DNA of 64,000 nucleotides from Amorphochlora amoebiformis (GCA_054601695.1 BAAHQB010000001.1:2232001-2296000); one strand, 5' to 3'; positions 1 through 35,204 are shown, counted from the stretch's first letter. The notes: generated by a model not told the origin, from the letters alone. Numbers and translations: made by a program.

Positions 1-858
1 AAGCTGGCGAGGTAATGTGTGGTGCGCAGTTACCAGTGAATGGAATTCCGGCCAGCCCGCTAAGATGGAATGAGTCTCCCTGAAATCCAATAATCAGGCA
101 AATAGAGAAAACACACACAAAAGCACCTCATAGATTCGAGAACATCAAGGCCCGTCCTGTACATACCACCGAACCCTCGACATACCCATTTCTTGTACAA
201 TCGATCCAGCATTCGGTTGACTTCGTCAGGGCAAGTGGACACAGCATACACACTTGTGGCAGCATTCACACCTGCCATACGCAAGAATCCTCATGATACG
301 CTGGTGTTCGAATTCCGGGGAAACTACGACAGCTATGAGAACAAAGGGTAAACGATATTTCCATGTAAATCCTACCCATAGGATCGAGGGTCTTCTTGAG
401 GGCCCCTGTGAGCACTTTGGCTTCGACAGCCCCGGGGTATATCTGCTGAATCGTGTTGTGACACGTACCCGAGATCTCTACCCTCGCAAGCCTGCCCTCA
501 AGATCCGCGCCGAGAATTGCATTGGCGGGGCCAATTACTGCGCGTAAGGATTCGGTTATCGTTAGGCAACAATGAGGAGCAGGACTAGAACGAAAACATG
601 TGTCCAGCTTCCGCAATGCAATCACATTGTGTAACAAAAACGCGAGAAGGGTAGAGACTTGGCGCAAGGCTTCCAACGTGACAAACATTTGTTGAGGTGA
701 TTCGGCAGGTGAAAACTTTGGTCGATTTTTCGCTTGACGTTGTAAAATTTACCTTGAAAAAGTGTGGCCGCAGCCAGCACCAAGAGGATGGTTGCTGTGT
801 ATTTCTTCCTCCTCGATGAGGATCTCACCTGTGGAGCACCAAGGCCTGCGGGAACCAT
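1..858 (-). CDS. LCIB: LCIB-like (limiting CO2-inducible B) protein, partial
   Basis: Exons read on the minus strand: 753-858, 376-537, 186-271, 1-79 (runs off the window). All junctions are GT-AG and phases agree (1, 1, 0), giving about 144 residues so far. Exon 1 starts at ATG 858 and encodes a basic stretch followed by a hydrophobic helix (TILLVLAAATLF), which looks like a signal peptide as used for plastid or secretory targeting in algae. The body shows IYPGAVEAKVL, then YAVSTCPDEVNRML with a candidate zinc-ligand Cys, then FHLSGLAGIPFTG. This order matches the LCIB/LCIC domain, a beta-carbonic-anhydrase-like fold of the algal CO2-concentrating mechanism. The introns here are short (104-215 bp) and free of AT arrays. 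The C-terminal half with the other zinc ligands is outside the window, so catalytic competence cannot be judged. Family recognition is from motif memory, not a search. Confidence 0.85.
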
Positions 859-1069
859 GGCAAGAGTGCGGTATGGGTTTCAGGTTGGAGAGGTGGGGTT
901 CGAAAATCGCCGCCCGCGTCCTTAGGTGGAATAGCCTTATATACTCCAACACGTGGTTGAGCCAACTGACACGTGTCAATATCCAGCAACCCTCTAATAT
1001 AATTGTAGATATTTCCGATCCATTTTCTTGAGAACTCTCTGGTAGTCTTCAGAAACCAAAGTGACGGGC
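859..1069. promoter_or_regulatory. Divergent 5' region between LCIB-like gene and small basic ORF
   Basis: About 210 bp of non-repetitive, GC-moderate sequence separates the LCIB start (ATG at 858, minus) from the small plus-strand ORF. A TATA-like run (ttatatac, about 938-945) lies about 130 bp upstream of the plus-strand ATG. Promoter function is inferred from position only. Confidence 0.4.
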
Positions 1070-1327
1070 ATGAGGCGGGAGGGCAAGATCCACGGCTGGA
1101 GGACCAACAAATCGTGGACCTTTTGCCGCTGCTCCGGTTGCTGCGTTTCGGCCAAGGAAAGGAAAGCCAAAGGCTTCAAGCTCGCCAAAGGGGGTCGTAA
1201 TGCGTGCAAGTTCATCGCTGGTCAGTACGTCCAGCGCTTTCCTTGGGATCTAAAAACCAAGCACGGGCGTCCTTTGAGAAAAAAGAAGGGAGGGAAGAAA
1301 GGTTTCGTAAAGGCCCACTCTCTCTAA
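1070..1327 (+). CDS. Small basic Cys-containing protein, unknown
   Basis: Open frame from ATG 1070 to TAA 1325-1327, 85 residues. It is rich in Lys, Arg and Gly, with a Cys cluster (TFCRCSGCC) near residue 20 and a strongly basic tail (GRPLRKKKGGKKGF). Codons look like those of the surrounding real genes. The frame is open a little upstream and a possible acceptor (cttcag) ends at 1052, so an upstream exon cannot be excluded. Another plus frame is open from about 1053 to 1200, and the minus strand also carries open frames here, so the choice of frame rests on length and composition. I do not recognise the family. Confidence 0.42.
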   Translation: MRREGKIHGWRTNKSWTFCRCSGCCVSAKERKAKGFKLAKGGRNACKFIAGQYVQRFPWDLKTKHGRPLRKKKGGKKGFVKAHSL

Positions 1328-1547
1328 TATGATCAGAGAGTCTGATACCTCGCAAGTGAAGTTGCGCGTCTGCGCGTCGTCTGGCAAAGTGTGAAATTTT
1401 CATCTAAAAATGGTAATGTGACAATTTCCAGATGAAAATTGGACTCTGCGGTACATACGAAGAGTTACAGTGTTTCATACAATATTGATTATAGTTGTAG
1501 TACAATAATTGGTAACATTCTAGTATAAAATAATTCTTATATGATAC

Positions 1548-1579
<32 letters not shown>

Positions 1580-1928
1580 ATATATATGTATATAATATAT
1601 ATATATATATATAATATACATATATTATATATATATATATACATATGTACTAATTATATTATTTTCATCTAGTTCATGTATATTATAACATCTCATGATG
1701 ATCATGATATTAAATGCACACACAAATATATACATATATATAAATATATACATATATATATATATATATTATATATATATATATATATACACATATATAT
1801 ATCATGGTACACACACACACACACAACGATATATATATATATATATGTGTGTGTAAATATATAATTATATATATAACAATATATTAAAACTATAATATTC
1901 GGTATATAAATATGTGTGTGTTTGTGTG

Positions 1929-1971
<43 letters not shown>

Positions 1972-2013
1972 CATATATTCACACATACTCTAGATACTAG
2001 TGTAGTATATTGT

Positions 2014-2078
<65 letters not shown>

Positions 2079-2232
2079 TTAACGTATGCGTGTGTCCCCT
2101 GAGTGGGCGCACATATAATTAGTATATATATATGTATATGTGTGTGTGTGTGTGTATATGTGCGTATACATATATGCGTGTATATCATCTATATATTCAA
2201 TGATGTGTGTGTATATATATACATATTATACC

Positions 2233-2264
<32 letters not shown>

Positions 2265-2614
2265 TATGTATATACATGTATATGTGTGTATATCTAATAT
2301 ATGTATGTGTATATGTATAGGTGCATCATAGAGTATAAAAATATATATATATAAATATACATAAATATATATATATTTATCTATTTAGATATATATATTC
2401 ATCTCATGATGACAACATCAATGATCCGCTAATGAGTTAGATTCGCAAATATCCAAGATTAGCTTTTTCGACCATTCAACTTGGCTCAAAACCTAAGAGA
2501 GTTATTCCTAACTGCCGCCGTAATTTATTCGAGAGTATCCTCCATCAAATCTTATTAAAAAAAGCCAGGAGTTTCCTGTTAATTAATCGAGAAGTGAGAT
2601 AACTCACGTTGGTT
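1328..2614. repeat. Intergenic AT/TG microsatellite block
   Basis: Convergent intergenic space dominated by (AT)n with (GT)n/(CA)n runs from about 1540 to 2400. Short unique islands remain at 1328-1540 and about 2400-2614, and CTAG occurs several times (near 1519, 1667, 1993). No gene is visible. Y/I-rich open frames here are repeat translations. Confidence 0.9.
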
Positions 2615-2993
2615 TCATTTTACGGCACACCTGTCGTCGTAGTATTCTGGTAGGTCAGCCTTAACGGCGTTCATGAGCTCCTTGTAAGAGGTACATCCTG
2701 TTGCAGGTCGTAAGATGGTTGCCCATTTTGCTTTAAGGGTCGCAAGGATCTTTGTGGGTATTACAACCTAAAATTTTTTGAAAAGAAACTTATCTGCATG
2801 TATACATATATATATATATATATATGTATTCTTCATATTTGTAAATGTATATGTAGAATATAGAATATTGAATGAAGAGACCTTGGACTCGCCAATTTTG
2901 CGGGCCTTGTTCACCTTAGTTGCCTTGTACGGAAAACCCTGCATTCCCATTTGTTTCTTCACCTATTCGACAGTCACGAATATGATCGCGCAT

Positions 2994-3024
<31 letters not shown>

Positions 3025-3144
3025 TGTATATATATATATATGTATATGTATATATCCACTGTATATATTTGTTATACAAATAAAATACGTTCATATGTAT
3101 CTATTTGTGGGTTTAAATATAAGCGTATGTATATTGCACATTAT

Positions 3145-3210
<66 letters not shown>

Positions 3211-3251
3211 TGTGGGTTTAAAACATAAGCGTATGTATATTGCACATTATG

Positions 3252-3283
<32 letters not shown>

Positions 3284-3337
3284 TCATATCTATATTTTTA
3301 CACTTGTATGTAGAAATATAATATATGCCTCTATAGA

Positions 3338-3380
<43 letters not shown>

Positions 3381-3660
3381 ATTTATATATATATACAATA
3401 TACACGTACATTATTACTATTATATATATATATATATGTATAAATATATATACATATATATATATATATATGCATATATATATATATATACATACATACA
3501 TGTATATATATATATACACATCGTAAATTACATATACTCATTTGTCCTCATATAAATCCAAATCCCATCTCATTTTTATTACCCTCATATTTATTACCCT
3601 CATATTCATTACCCTATGGAACACGAAGTGCCCGTCAAACTGTCCTTGATTCGACTTCAT
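2615..3660 (-). CDS. Small three-exon protein, unknown (weakly CHCH-like C-terminus)
   Basis: Exons on the minus strand: 3613-3660 (ATG at 3660), 2882-2962, 2615-2767 (TGA). All junctions are phase 0 and the spliced frame gives 93 residues. The second exon is basic ([12 protein letters not shown]). The last exon contains [14 protein letters not shown], then a Cys pair flanking [12 protein letters not shown] and YYDDRC. The paired cysteines in a helical context recall small mitochondrial CHCH proteins, but a twin Cx9C motif is absent, so this is only a hint. Intron 1 (2963-3612) is mostly AT repeat and carries a duplicated unique segment. The 5' splice site lies in a threefold repeat of a gagggtaataaat-type unit. 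The gene starts only 41 bp after the sulfotransferase stop on the same strand. Confidence 0.6.
3106..3255. repeat. Duplicated 45-bp unique segment separated by (AT)n
   Basis: The segment beginning tttgtgggtttaaa and ending with a gcacattat-type end occurs at about 3106-3150 and again at about 3206-3255, with a few mismatches. The copies are separated by a (AT)n run and lie inside the intron of the small minus-strand gene. Confidence 0.85.
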
Positions 3661-3701
3661 GTAACTAAAGGTGGAACGTTTAACCACAAGATCCAGTAAC
3701 C

Positions 3702-4008
3702 CTAAATATCATCACAACCATCAGGGAAATGCTCTCTCATAACAGACCCGTAACCCCACGCTGTACACCGGAAAAGCTTAAGCGAGTTAGAACCAACTTC
3801 TAGAACTCCAAATTTCACTTTTTGCAAATTTGGCTTTCCTTCCGCTAGAATCGCTGTAGTAAGTATAGACTCAAAGGTAGTAGTAATGACTTACGTCGAT
3901 CTGGTTGAATATTGAGAAATTTGGCAATGCGAAGGACCCCTTTTTCTAGATCGTTCTGTGAGTTATATTGGGATTCATAATCATATACATACATATATGC
4001 ATATATAT

Positions 4009-4076
<68 letters not shown>

Positions 4077-4122
4077 AGGACCCCTTTTATATTGGGATTC
4101 ATAATCATATACACATATATGC

Positions 4123-4165
<43 letters not shown>

Positions 4166-4256
4166 ATCCACATAGGTTTATACATACATATATATGAATA
4201 TACATCTGTGTACCCACATATATACTTATATGTTGTATGATATATGATATATATAT

Positions 4257-4323
<67 letters not shown>

Positions 4324-4352
4324 CATATACACATGTAATACGTGATACATAC

Positions 4353-4415
<63 letters not shown>

Positions 4416-4510
4416 TTTATATGTAGATAATATAACTCTCAATAACGCACTGTAAATATCATACCCATATATATATATGTATATATGTATATAAATATAT
4501 ATATATATAT

Positions 4511-4561
<51 letters not shown>

Positions 4562-4939
4562 CTCTTAATAAGAATAGCATAAGAATAACATACTTTAAAT
4601 ATGATGTATTTGTACACGATATTATACATCTATATATGTATACTTATACATACATATTTATATATGTATATATATATATACATATTATGTATGTATATGT
4701 GTATATATGTGTATATATATATGTGTCTATATGTACACATATATAATCATATATTATGTATGTTACACTTACCCGTAAATCCTCATAGAACATCCACAGA
4801 ATTTGGGGATTTTTCCTCTGCTTCCACCTTGAGTGTGAATATTTACACCCATTACGTTAGGTATGAATACACAAACACAAACATATATGGATATCATATA
4901 CATACAAATATATATATATTATATATATATATATATATA

Positions 4940-5034
<95 letters not shown>

Positions 5035-5125
5035 TTATATATTACAATACCTGTATTTATTACATACACATACGTATACATGCCAAATGCGTATATTATA
5101 TGAATGTACAGTTTTATATTTATAT

Positions 5126-5170
<45 letters not shown>

Positions 5171-5183
5171 TGTATGTATGCAA

Positions 5184-5278
<95 letters not shown>

Positions 5279-6370
5279 GTATAAAATATATATTTATATA
5301 TACATATATTTTTACGTACGTTTGTACTACCAGGATAGGAAGTGCACCCATATGATCCCCGACGAGCTGGCACCGGCAAATATGGACTCCACAAACTCCT
5401 CTATGCTAATTTCTCCCTAATTGCCACAAGGTTGACGACTGAGAGTTCACACATTGAAATCATGCTGGATTGTGTACATCATCGATGCCAGCGTACGCGG
5501 GCAGGAATTTATAGAAGGAGAGCATCGCATCCTGAAACATACTGGTGAGTAGGCATATTCAGGAATTTTGGTCATGGGATTACCTTTGGGTCTCTCGCAA
5601 CGTATATGTATCGTCCTCCCTTTGCGATCGTATCCCAAGACTCGTGTGATTTGAAAGCTCTGAGATGGATCAGGGCTTCACTTGCGTCAAACCATTCACG
5701 TATTTGTTTGTCGACCTTGGATGGAACAACTGTTCTCCGTTTATGTCAATGCCCACGTCCGTCGCCAAAATATCCCAGGGCACAACTTGACTTATCTGAG
5801 ATGATTAAATTGAGAAACAAATGACGATACAAATTTTACCTACCTCTTCAAAAGCCATATGACCTCCAGACCGAAGTTGATGAACAATTTGCTGCGTCCA
5901 TGTGGTCCCACACTTTCTGAAATGAAAAATACTCACAAATGGTCTGGTGAAGACGGTGGCGTGTTGGAGTACGCGTATGTTGCGATGAATAGGTCACTCT
6001 CCCTGACGTCAAAGTTCCTTCCAGTGTGTACGCTGGAGCATAATATGTCACCCAGAGATCGTAGCAGAGTAACGGTTAATATAAGTAAACTTTTGGTTGG
6101 GCCACACCTGGTTTCCGACGCCATGCGGCGATTTCGCCTTTGCATCAGCTCGATGGCGGTTGGGTTACGGGGGAAGACATTTAATGCGAGTCTTTTGAGG
6201 GCAAGTGAAGCAGCAATACCCGAACACAGTGCTGCAGTACGTTGCAAAATCCACGAGCTCAGGTTCTCACCCCCATATTGCGCCATTTCCGCACCGACTT
6301 TTTCATTCAAGCTTTTCGGAAGAATTAATTTCTCGGTCAACTGGCGCTGGAGTCGTGACACCGGCATCAC
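3702..6370 (-). CDS. Cytosolic-type PAPS-dependent sulfotransferase
   Basis: Ten exons on the minus strand: 6108-6370, 5973-6032, 5844-5916, 5716-5795, 5584-5659, 5478-5531, 5331-5416, 4773-4827, 3895-3955, 3702-3853. Phases agree throughout and the spliced frame is 319 residues, the usual size for the family. The 5'-phosphosulfate loop is [20 protein letters not shown] (exons 2-3), followed by AFKSHESWD, the 3'-phosphate site [16 protein letters not shown] (exons 5-6), FLSWWKQRKNP, MFYEDLR and [11 protein letters not shown]. These are hallmarks of sulfotransferases that transfer sulfate from PAPS to alcohol or amine acceptors; the substrate cannot be read from sequence. The usual C-terminal RKGxxGDWK motif is not apparent, and the last exon is poorly family-like. 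Introns 2 and 4 are 56 bp, intron 9 is 41 bp, while introns 7 and 8 (503 and 817 bp) are AT arrays. It is divergent to NUP188. Confidence 0.93.
3956..4772. repeat. AT array with partial copy of sulfotransferase exon 9 boundary
   Basis: Intron 8 of the sulfotransferase is almost wholly (AT)n. At about 4072-4112 it contains a copy of the exon 9 acceptor region: the intron end (minus strand: atgattatgaatcccaatata) and the exon piece aaaggggtccttcg are joined directly, so the acceptor AG and the first exon bases are missing from the copy. Confidence 0.85.
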
Positions 6371-6614
6371 ACCACGTCAAGCTGCATGAAAGTTGCGTAA
6401 TATCACTCTGAAATCAGAGCCTAAAAATGATGAGTTTGACCACCTGAACTTTATCTTTTCGTGCAGTGCCTCAGGGCGTTGAGGCGCGCGGTGGTTTGGT
6501 TTCGGGGCTAAACATGTCAGCATCTGATCAAGCGGCTAGAAGACCGACGAATGAATTTCAGTAATCAATAGACTTTAAATTGTTTCCTTTATTTTGGGTC
6601 AATTTCACGTTCAG
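6371..6614. promoter_or_regulatory. Divergent 5' region: sulfotransferase / NUP188
   Basis: A 244-bp non-repetitive region lies between the sulfotransferase ATG (6370, minus) and the NUP188 ATG (6615, plus). An in-frame TAA at 6576-6578 upstream of ATG 6615 supports that start. No core promoter element is clear. Confidence 0.45.
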
Positions 6615-25178
<18,564 letters not shown>

Positions 25179-26043
25179 TACGATGTATAATTTGTATTTA
25201 AAAATTCTAGAAATACGCATTTTTGTTCAGATAGGGTACACTTCTAGACATATATTATCTAGAATATGTACTAGTCAGTACCAGACTGGAAAGATTGATA
25301 TTTATCAAGATGACCGCAGTACCAGAAGTAATTCCATCAACCATGCTTATACTAGATACAAATCACGATCTTCCATCAGTATCATGGTATTAGCCTACAC
25401 TGACAAGAGTCACTCACATGCATACTAGACTGCAAGCGGGTGCGTATTGTCACGACGCTACCATGTGGGGTTTTGAGGAGGGTAAAGATGAGGTCGCAAT
25501 TTCGAATATATAGCCTTGGACATTGTATCAGCCATATATACAACATTAGACTATGCATGGTCTATCTGGTCGATACGTATACGGTGCAATTTGCTAGTAG
25601 ACTATATATACGTGCGTACGTACTATAAAGTATTACAGCGCAGCATGCGCACGGACGCCGCAATATACAATGCGTACGTACGTATCGTACTTATCGTACG
25701 TATCTAGGTGTATACTAATAATATTCACTGATACACATACAACACGCTATATCTAGTATATATGAGTACGATGGCATACGCCATGATGTTATACATCTAG
25801 TACACATACAACCGTAGTATGGCCTAGAGTCCTAGACAGTATGTACATCGCAGTTGAATGCTTACGTAACGTACCCTATCAGTTATGTTTTCAGATATAA
25901 GTATGTTATAATGTATATATACCAGGCTCTAGCTAGACCAGAGGCATTCTCACTATATATTTAATTGTGTAATGCGCACTGGTAGTAGTGAAATAGTATC
26001 AGTTATCTAGTATCTAGTATCTAGAGTATACATACACATATGT

Positions 26044-26087
<44 letters not shown>

Positions 26088-26130
26088 GATATATATGTAT
26101 ATATATACACATATGCATATTATAATATAT

Positions 26131-26179
<49 letters not shown>

Positions 26180-26552
26180 TCGGCACTCCACTGCCTGAAG
26201 CTATCGCTGATTGCTTACTAATACGTAGACCGGTCATACGTATGTGTATGTTTATGTACATATTATGTATATATATATGTGTATGTGTATGTATGTATAT
26301 ATATATGTACATATCTATATACATATATATGCACACATATGTAAATGTATATTATGACATTTATATACTCATAATAATTAATATTACTTACATATGTATA
26401 ACACACACATATATATATATTTATATATATATATATATATATATAGATCGATATCAAATATTCGCAAACTGGATGTTGTATTTCGTTACCAATGACTGTT
26501 GTACATTCGCAGGCCAGGTTGTATACTACCTACTGGACTCTAGAGACTCTAC
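25179..26552. other. CTAG-rich convergent intergenic DNA
   Basis: From 25179 to about 26030 the sequence is not microsatellite and shows no coding frame of note. CTAG and CGTACG/TACGTA words recur many times by eye, including a ctagtat triplication near 26008-26025. From about 26030 to 26460 it passes into (AT)n, with a short unique island at 26182-26240. It separates the converging ends of NUP188 and the ankyrin gene. Confidence 0.7.
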
Positions 26553-30856
<4,304 letters not shown>

Positions 30857-31379
30857 TTCTCCACTTTGAGTGTCAGTCAGCCGGGGGGCCGAAAGCTAAT
30901 TAGCACCGGGCGGAGTCCACTCGGTAGTCGCCAACCGCAGGGGCGCAGGCTACCTGTGGACAGGAACTCCAGAAGGGATTATGCTCCCTGAAAGCCCCTT
31001 GATATCGTCCAAGACAGGGTTCCTACGATTAGGAATGGAAAAGTTGTTGATTTTTGCGCGCCGAAGATTCAAAATCTTTCATTTTTAATCTCCAAGCCGG
31101 TACTCTCTCTTTTCTCACCTAGTACCTACCTAAATCTCTGCCTCTTACTCTCTCACTCTCTTTTGGTGCATGTAGTGCATATTGTAAGAGAGAGAGAGAA
31201 ATAGAGAGATAGATAGAGAGGGAAAGGAGAGATGTACGAGAGAAGGGAAGGTAAGGAACAGAAGGGTGTCGAAGGACTATGGGAAGAGACTCTGAGAGAG
31301 ACACAACCACAGAGCCGCGCGCGCTATGTACACGTGTACAAAAAAAAAATACTTTACATGTTATACATACATACATACA

Positions 31380-31463
<84 letters not shown>

Positions 31464-31939
31464 GTAATTTTTGCCTTCTGACCCTCCATTTCAACTCTGA
31501 CAAAATGCCACAAATGTTTCCCTTAGTTATGTAACATTGAGGCTTATCATACCTGAAGTCTATCCCTTTTGTTTGGCGCGCGAATGAACCATATAGAGAG
31601 TGAATACGAGCCGAGAGACTTGCCAGGGATCAATCCGTCTTGGCGAGCTCCGCACGATGGAATCCCGAAAAGATCTTCCAACAAAAATAAAACAACGGTT
31701 CTGGACATAGCGTGATTAGAGGTTGTGTCACATCATTTCGTTTGACGCCGCTGTCCACCTCAAAGACTAGTCTCAAAGTTGCTGATTATGGCCAAAAATT
31801 CCAAATGGAAGATGGATGCATGCAGTAGCAGGGTCATAAGATGTTTGTGGGCATTTTGTCAGAACCCGAAATTAGCAAAATAATTTTTTCGGTTTTTTGA
31901 GTACCGTGTTTCAATGCGTTACAATATTATGTATATATT

Positions 31940-31980
<41 letters not shown>

Positions 31981-32145
31981 TATATATATTATATTATATG
32001 TATTTTTACATATATTATATTTATATATAGATTTAAATTTATTTATGTGATAGACAATGCTAAATGTTTATATCATACACGCGTAAACATATGACAATGT
32101 CCTAATATACATATATTATGTAATATTTAGCGTCATAACATAAAC

Positions 32146-32186
<41 letters not shown>

Positions 32187-32204
32187 TTATAGCGTCATAA
32201 CATA

Positions 32205-32245
<41 letters not shown>

Positions 32246-32284
32246 TTTATTTATTTATTTATATATGTATATATACGTATATAC

Positions 32285-32324
<40 letters not shown>

Positions 32325-32336
32325 TATATGATATCA

Positions 32337-32379
<43 letters not shown>

Positions 32380-32513
32380 AATTATATATATAATTATAAT
32401 ATTATAAGAATTTCTATATAATATTATATACTAATATTATATATTTAAATAAATATAATATATGTAAATATATACATATATTATATATTTAAATAAATAT
32501 ATGTAATTATATA

Positions 32514-32546
<33 letters not shown>

Positions 32547-32592
32547 ATATGTTATATATATATAAACATATATATGTATTTATTTATATAAT

Positions 32593-32623
<31 letters not shown>

Positions 32624-32692
32624 AAGTATGTATATATATATATATATATATGTAATTATGTATATATATATATATACATATATGTACATGTA

Positions 32693-32744
<52 letters not shown>

Positions 32745-32761
32745 CATATATGTACATGTAC

Positions 32762-32800
<39 letters not shown>

Positions 32801-32882
32801 TATATATGCACAATTATACTAGATAATAAAATATATATGTACGTATATACTTATATACTATTAAATACATATATGTATTATA

Positions 32883-32955
<73 letters not shown>

Positions 32956-33208
32956 ATTAATTAAACAGCATTGTATGAGTATATTAACCGTCTACAGAAT
33001 TTGTTAATATTTAATATTGTAATAGTATTATGGTGAATGTATACATATATATATATATATATATATAATATAATATAATACATAAGTATAATATTACATA
33101 TTACATACATGAATTATACATAAAATTGCGTAAAATACTAATACATATAAATTTTATACAGCGAACACTCCATTGTATGATTGCAGCGATATAACAGATA
33201 ACCATCAA
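30857..33208. other. Intergenic region with AT arrays, no gene seen
   Basis: 30857-31360 and 31470-31920 are unique sequence in which I see no convincing exon; the first part is GC-rich and lies immediately 5' of the ankyrin gene, so it may hold its promoter. 31370-31460 and 31930-33170 are AT arrays. A short unit (gcgtcataacataaaca) is duplicated at about 32130 and 32190. Confidence 0.6.
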
Positions 33209-33601
33209 TCATATCATTTTCATGCCAGACTTTGCAGCAAAAGCAGTCATGTGCTTCCTGGCATCAAGAAGGGCAAAGGCCATCTTGGCAATCTGCTCCC
33301 GAACCGAGCTCGTCCGAAGGTAAAACTCACTGAAACTCCCATCGCCGGACCACATCTCCATCTCCTCTCTCTCGAGTCGCTCGTGAGCTTCGATCAGGTT
33401 GTCCAGTATAGATCGTCTCGCTGCCCTCTTCTCCTCAACACAGCGCTTCAGGTGGCGGACCTCTTGGTCGTGCGTGTACTTACGGGCGACCTTGACTTTG
33501 ATCTGGATTTCCCTTCCGTCGCGGAGATTGATGCAGCCCTCTTTGTCGTACACCGGCTTGGTAGGGTCGAAGCTGAAGGTTGTTTTGATAATTCTACTCA
33601 T
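33209..33601 (-). CDS. Single-exon protein, unknown
   Basis: One uninterrupted frame from ATG 33601 to a stop at 33209, 130 residues, starting MSRIIKTTFSFDPTKPVYD. It has no membrane segment. The central part is charged and probably a coiled or long helix (RHLKRCVEEKRAARRS through AHERLEREEMEMW), ending in a basic-hydrophobic tail (AFAAKSGMKMI). It is one of the few intronless genes here. It is divergent to the plus-strand gene at 33908 across 306 bp. I do not recognise a family. Confidence 0.62.
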   Translation of the reverse strand: MSRIIKTTFSFDPTKPVYDKEGCINLRDGREIQIKVKVARKYTHDQEVRHLKRCVEEKRAARRSILDNLIEAHERLEREEMEMWSGDGSFSEFYLRTSSVREQIAKMAFALLDARKHMTAFAAKSGMKMI

Positions 33602-33907
33602 GGTTGTGTTTCGTTGGGGTTTACCCAGCTCTCGCTGCTGCTGCCTGGTCGTGGTCCTGTTGACCTGTGGCGGCGACCCGGGTCAAAGCAATCAAACCTT
33701 TGCGTGATGTATCGTGATGTCACCAAATGTTTATCGGAGATCACATGTCACGCGTAAGAGTCACAGTCGGCATCTGTTATTCGAAAGTCCTGATATCTTG
33801 ATATTGGGAAAAGGATATCACAAGGTGCACGTGTCTTAGGAAAAAGGTCGGCTTTACGGAAATAATTCTGCGCGTACGACCGTCCAAGCTTGTGGCCTGC
33901 ACGAACC
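33602..33907. promoter_or_regulatory. Divergent 5' region
   Basis: A 306-bp unique region lies between two start codons on opposite strands (33601 minus, 33908 plus). No AT array is present. The promoter role is inferred from position. Confidence 0.4.
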
Positions 33908-34489
33908 ATGCAGAGATTCCTCGCGGGAGCACGCCGCCTTGCCTTTGCAAGACCAACTATTGGTGTAAGAAATTTTGCTATTCAAGTTAAGCATGTAGCT
34001 CGCTGGACAAGCTGCAAGGTAGGCTGGAGAGTATCATTCAAGGGTGGATTTGTAGTGAGTGCGGTGTTTTCGGTATCAGGTGGCCTCTGAGGAGGACGCA
34101 GAAAAAATGGATGACCTCATCATACAGAATGCAATGCCGAAGCTCAAGAATATGGAGGGATTCGGTGGTTTGCGCCGCCTCTTTTGCAAGGAGAAGCTTG
34201 ACTACAAAATCATTATCAGCTTCGAAGGACTTGAGAATTTCAAGGCCTACATGGGATCCTCCCAGCGTGAAGAGGTGTGTGTGTTTCGCCAAGGGGGGGG
34301 TTGGCTATCAGAGTGACAATGATACTATTATTGACCTATCTTCAGATACTTCCTATCCTCGATGAGGCCAAGAAATATAGCACCACCGGGGAGTTGGACT
34401 TCCAGAACTTCGTCCTGGATCGATTTACAAGTGAGAGAGGAACCGAGGCAACATCTGCTCTTAAGGAGGATGATCATACAGCGTATTAG
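33908..34489 (+). CDS. Probable mitochondrial ABM-barrel-like protein
   Basis: Exons 33908-34018, 34080-34274 and 34346-34489, all phase 0, encode 149 residues. The first exon is rich in Arg, Ala and Phe without acids (MQRFLAGARRLAFARP), as in a mitochondrial presequence. The rest, from VASEEDAEKMDDLI through a GFGGLRRLF segment, YKIIISFEGLENFKAY and EILPILDEAKKY, has the pattern of a dimeric alpha/beta-barrel (ABM-like) domain: helix, glycine turn, strand with basic residues, strand and helix. These folds include small monooxygenases and stress proteins; no catalytic residue can be named. The introns (61 and 71 bp) are free of repeats. Confidence 0.6.
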
Positions 34490-34727
34490 ACTGGCTTGTT
34501 CGTGATGACTCGTGAAGAAGAGAATCTTCGGGCCAGAGCAGCTTGAAATTTTAGGTGCGTACATGTACGCGAGTGCGAAACATTTACGCGAGCGACCGCG
34601 ACACGCTAAAGTTAACCTATTGAGGATACACTATGAATATTACACTCGATCATGTGCTATGATTATGGCACTAATGTGATAACTTATGATTATGATGTTC
34701 ACAATGATCATGCTGCGATGAGGTATC

Positions 34728-34795
<68 letters not shown>

Positions 34796-34894
34796 GATAC
34801 TAGTACATTGTATAGAATATAATCAATATCTAGATATATCTAGATATACGTAAATATCCAGATATATCTAGATATATATATTATAAGAATCATA

Positions 34895-34928
<34 letters not shown>

Positions 34929-35052
34929 CCTAGATAACTACTCGTACTCTACTGCTATGTACTAGATGTACACATTTTATTCAATATGTTTACATTAATA
35001 TGCGCAGAGTACACCGACACACACACAGACACACACAGATAGATATATCTAG

Positions 35053-35113
<61 letters not shown>

Positions 35114-35204
35114 AATGCGAATGCTGGTACTACTGCAATCTATCATGCCAATGTCATGTACTACTCACTCTCATATAAGATTCTCAGTAATACTGAGTAC
35201 ACTC
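34490..35204. other. Intergenic DNA, CTAG-containing, with AT arrays
   Basis: 34490-34730 is unique sequence without a visible gene. AT arrays follow at 34730-34790, 34890-34925 and 35050-35110. The intervals contain repeated tatctagatata words near 34830-34880. It lies 3' of the ABM-like gene. Confidence 0.55.

Noticed and set aside
1676-5355. Many long open frames rich in Tyr, Ile, Cys, His and Thr (here and throughout the window)
   Set aside because: They are translations of (AT)n, (TATG)n and (CA)n repeats, appear on both strands and in several frames, and lack any non-repetitive coding signal.
25179-26030. Decayed transposon
   Set aside because: No terminal repeats, target-site duplication or transposase or reverse-transcriptase frame could be found by eye. 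CTAG richness alone is not evidence of one.
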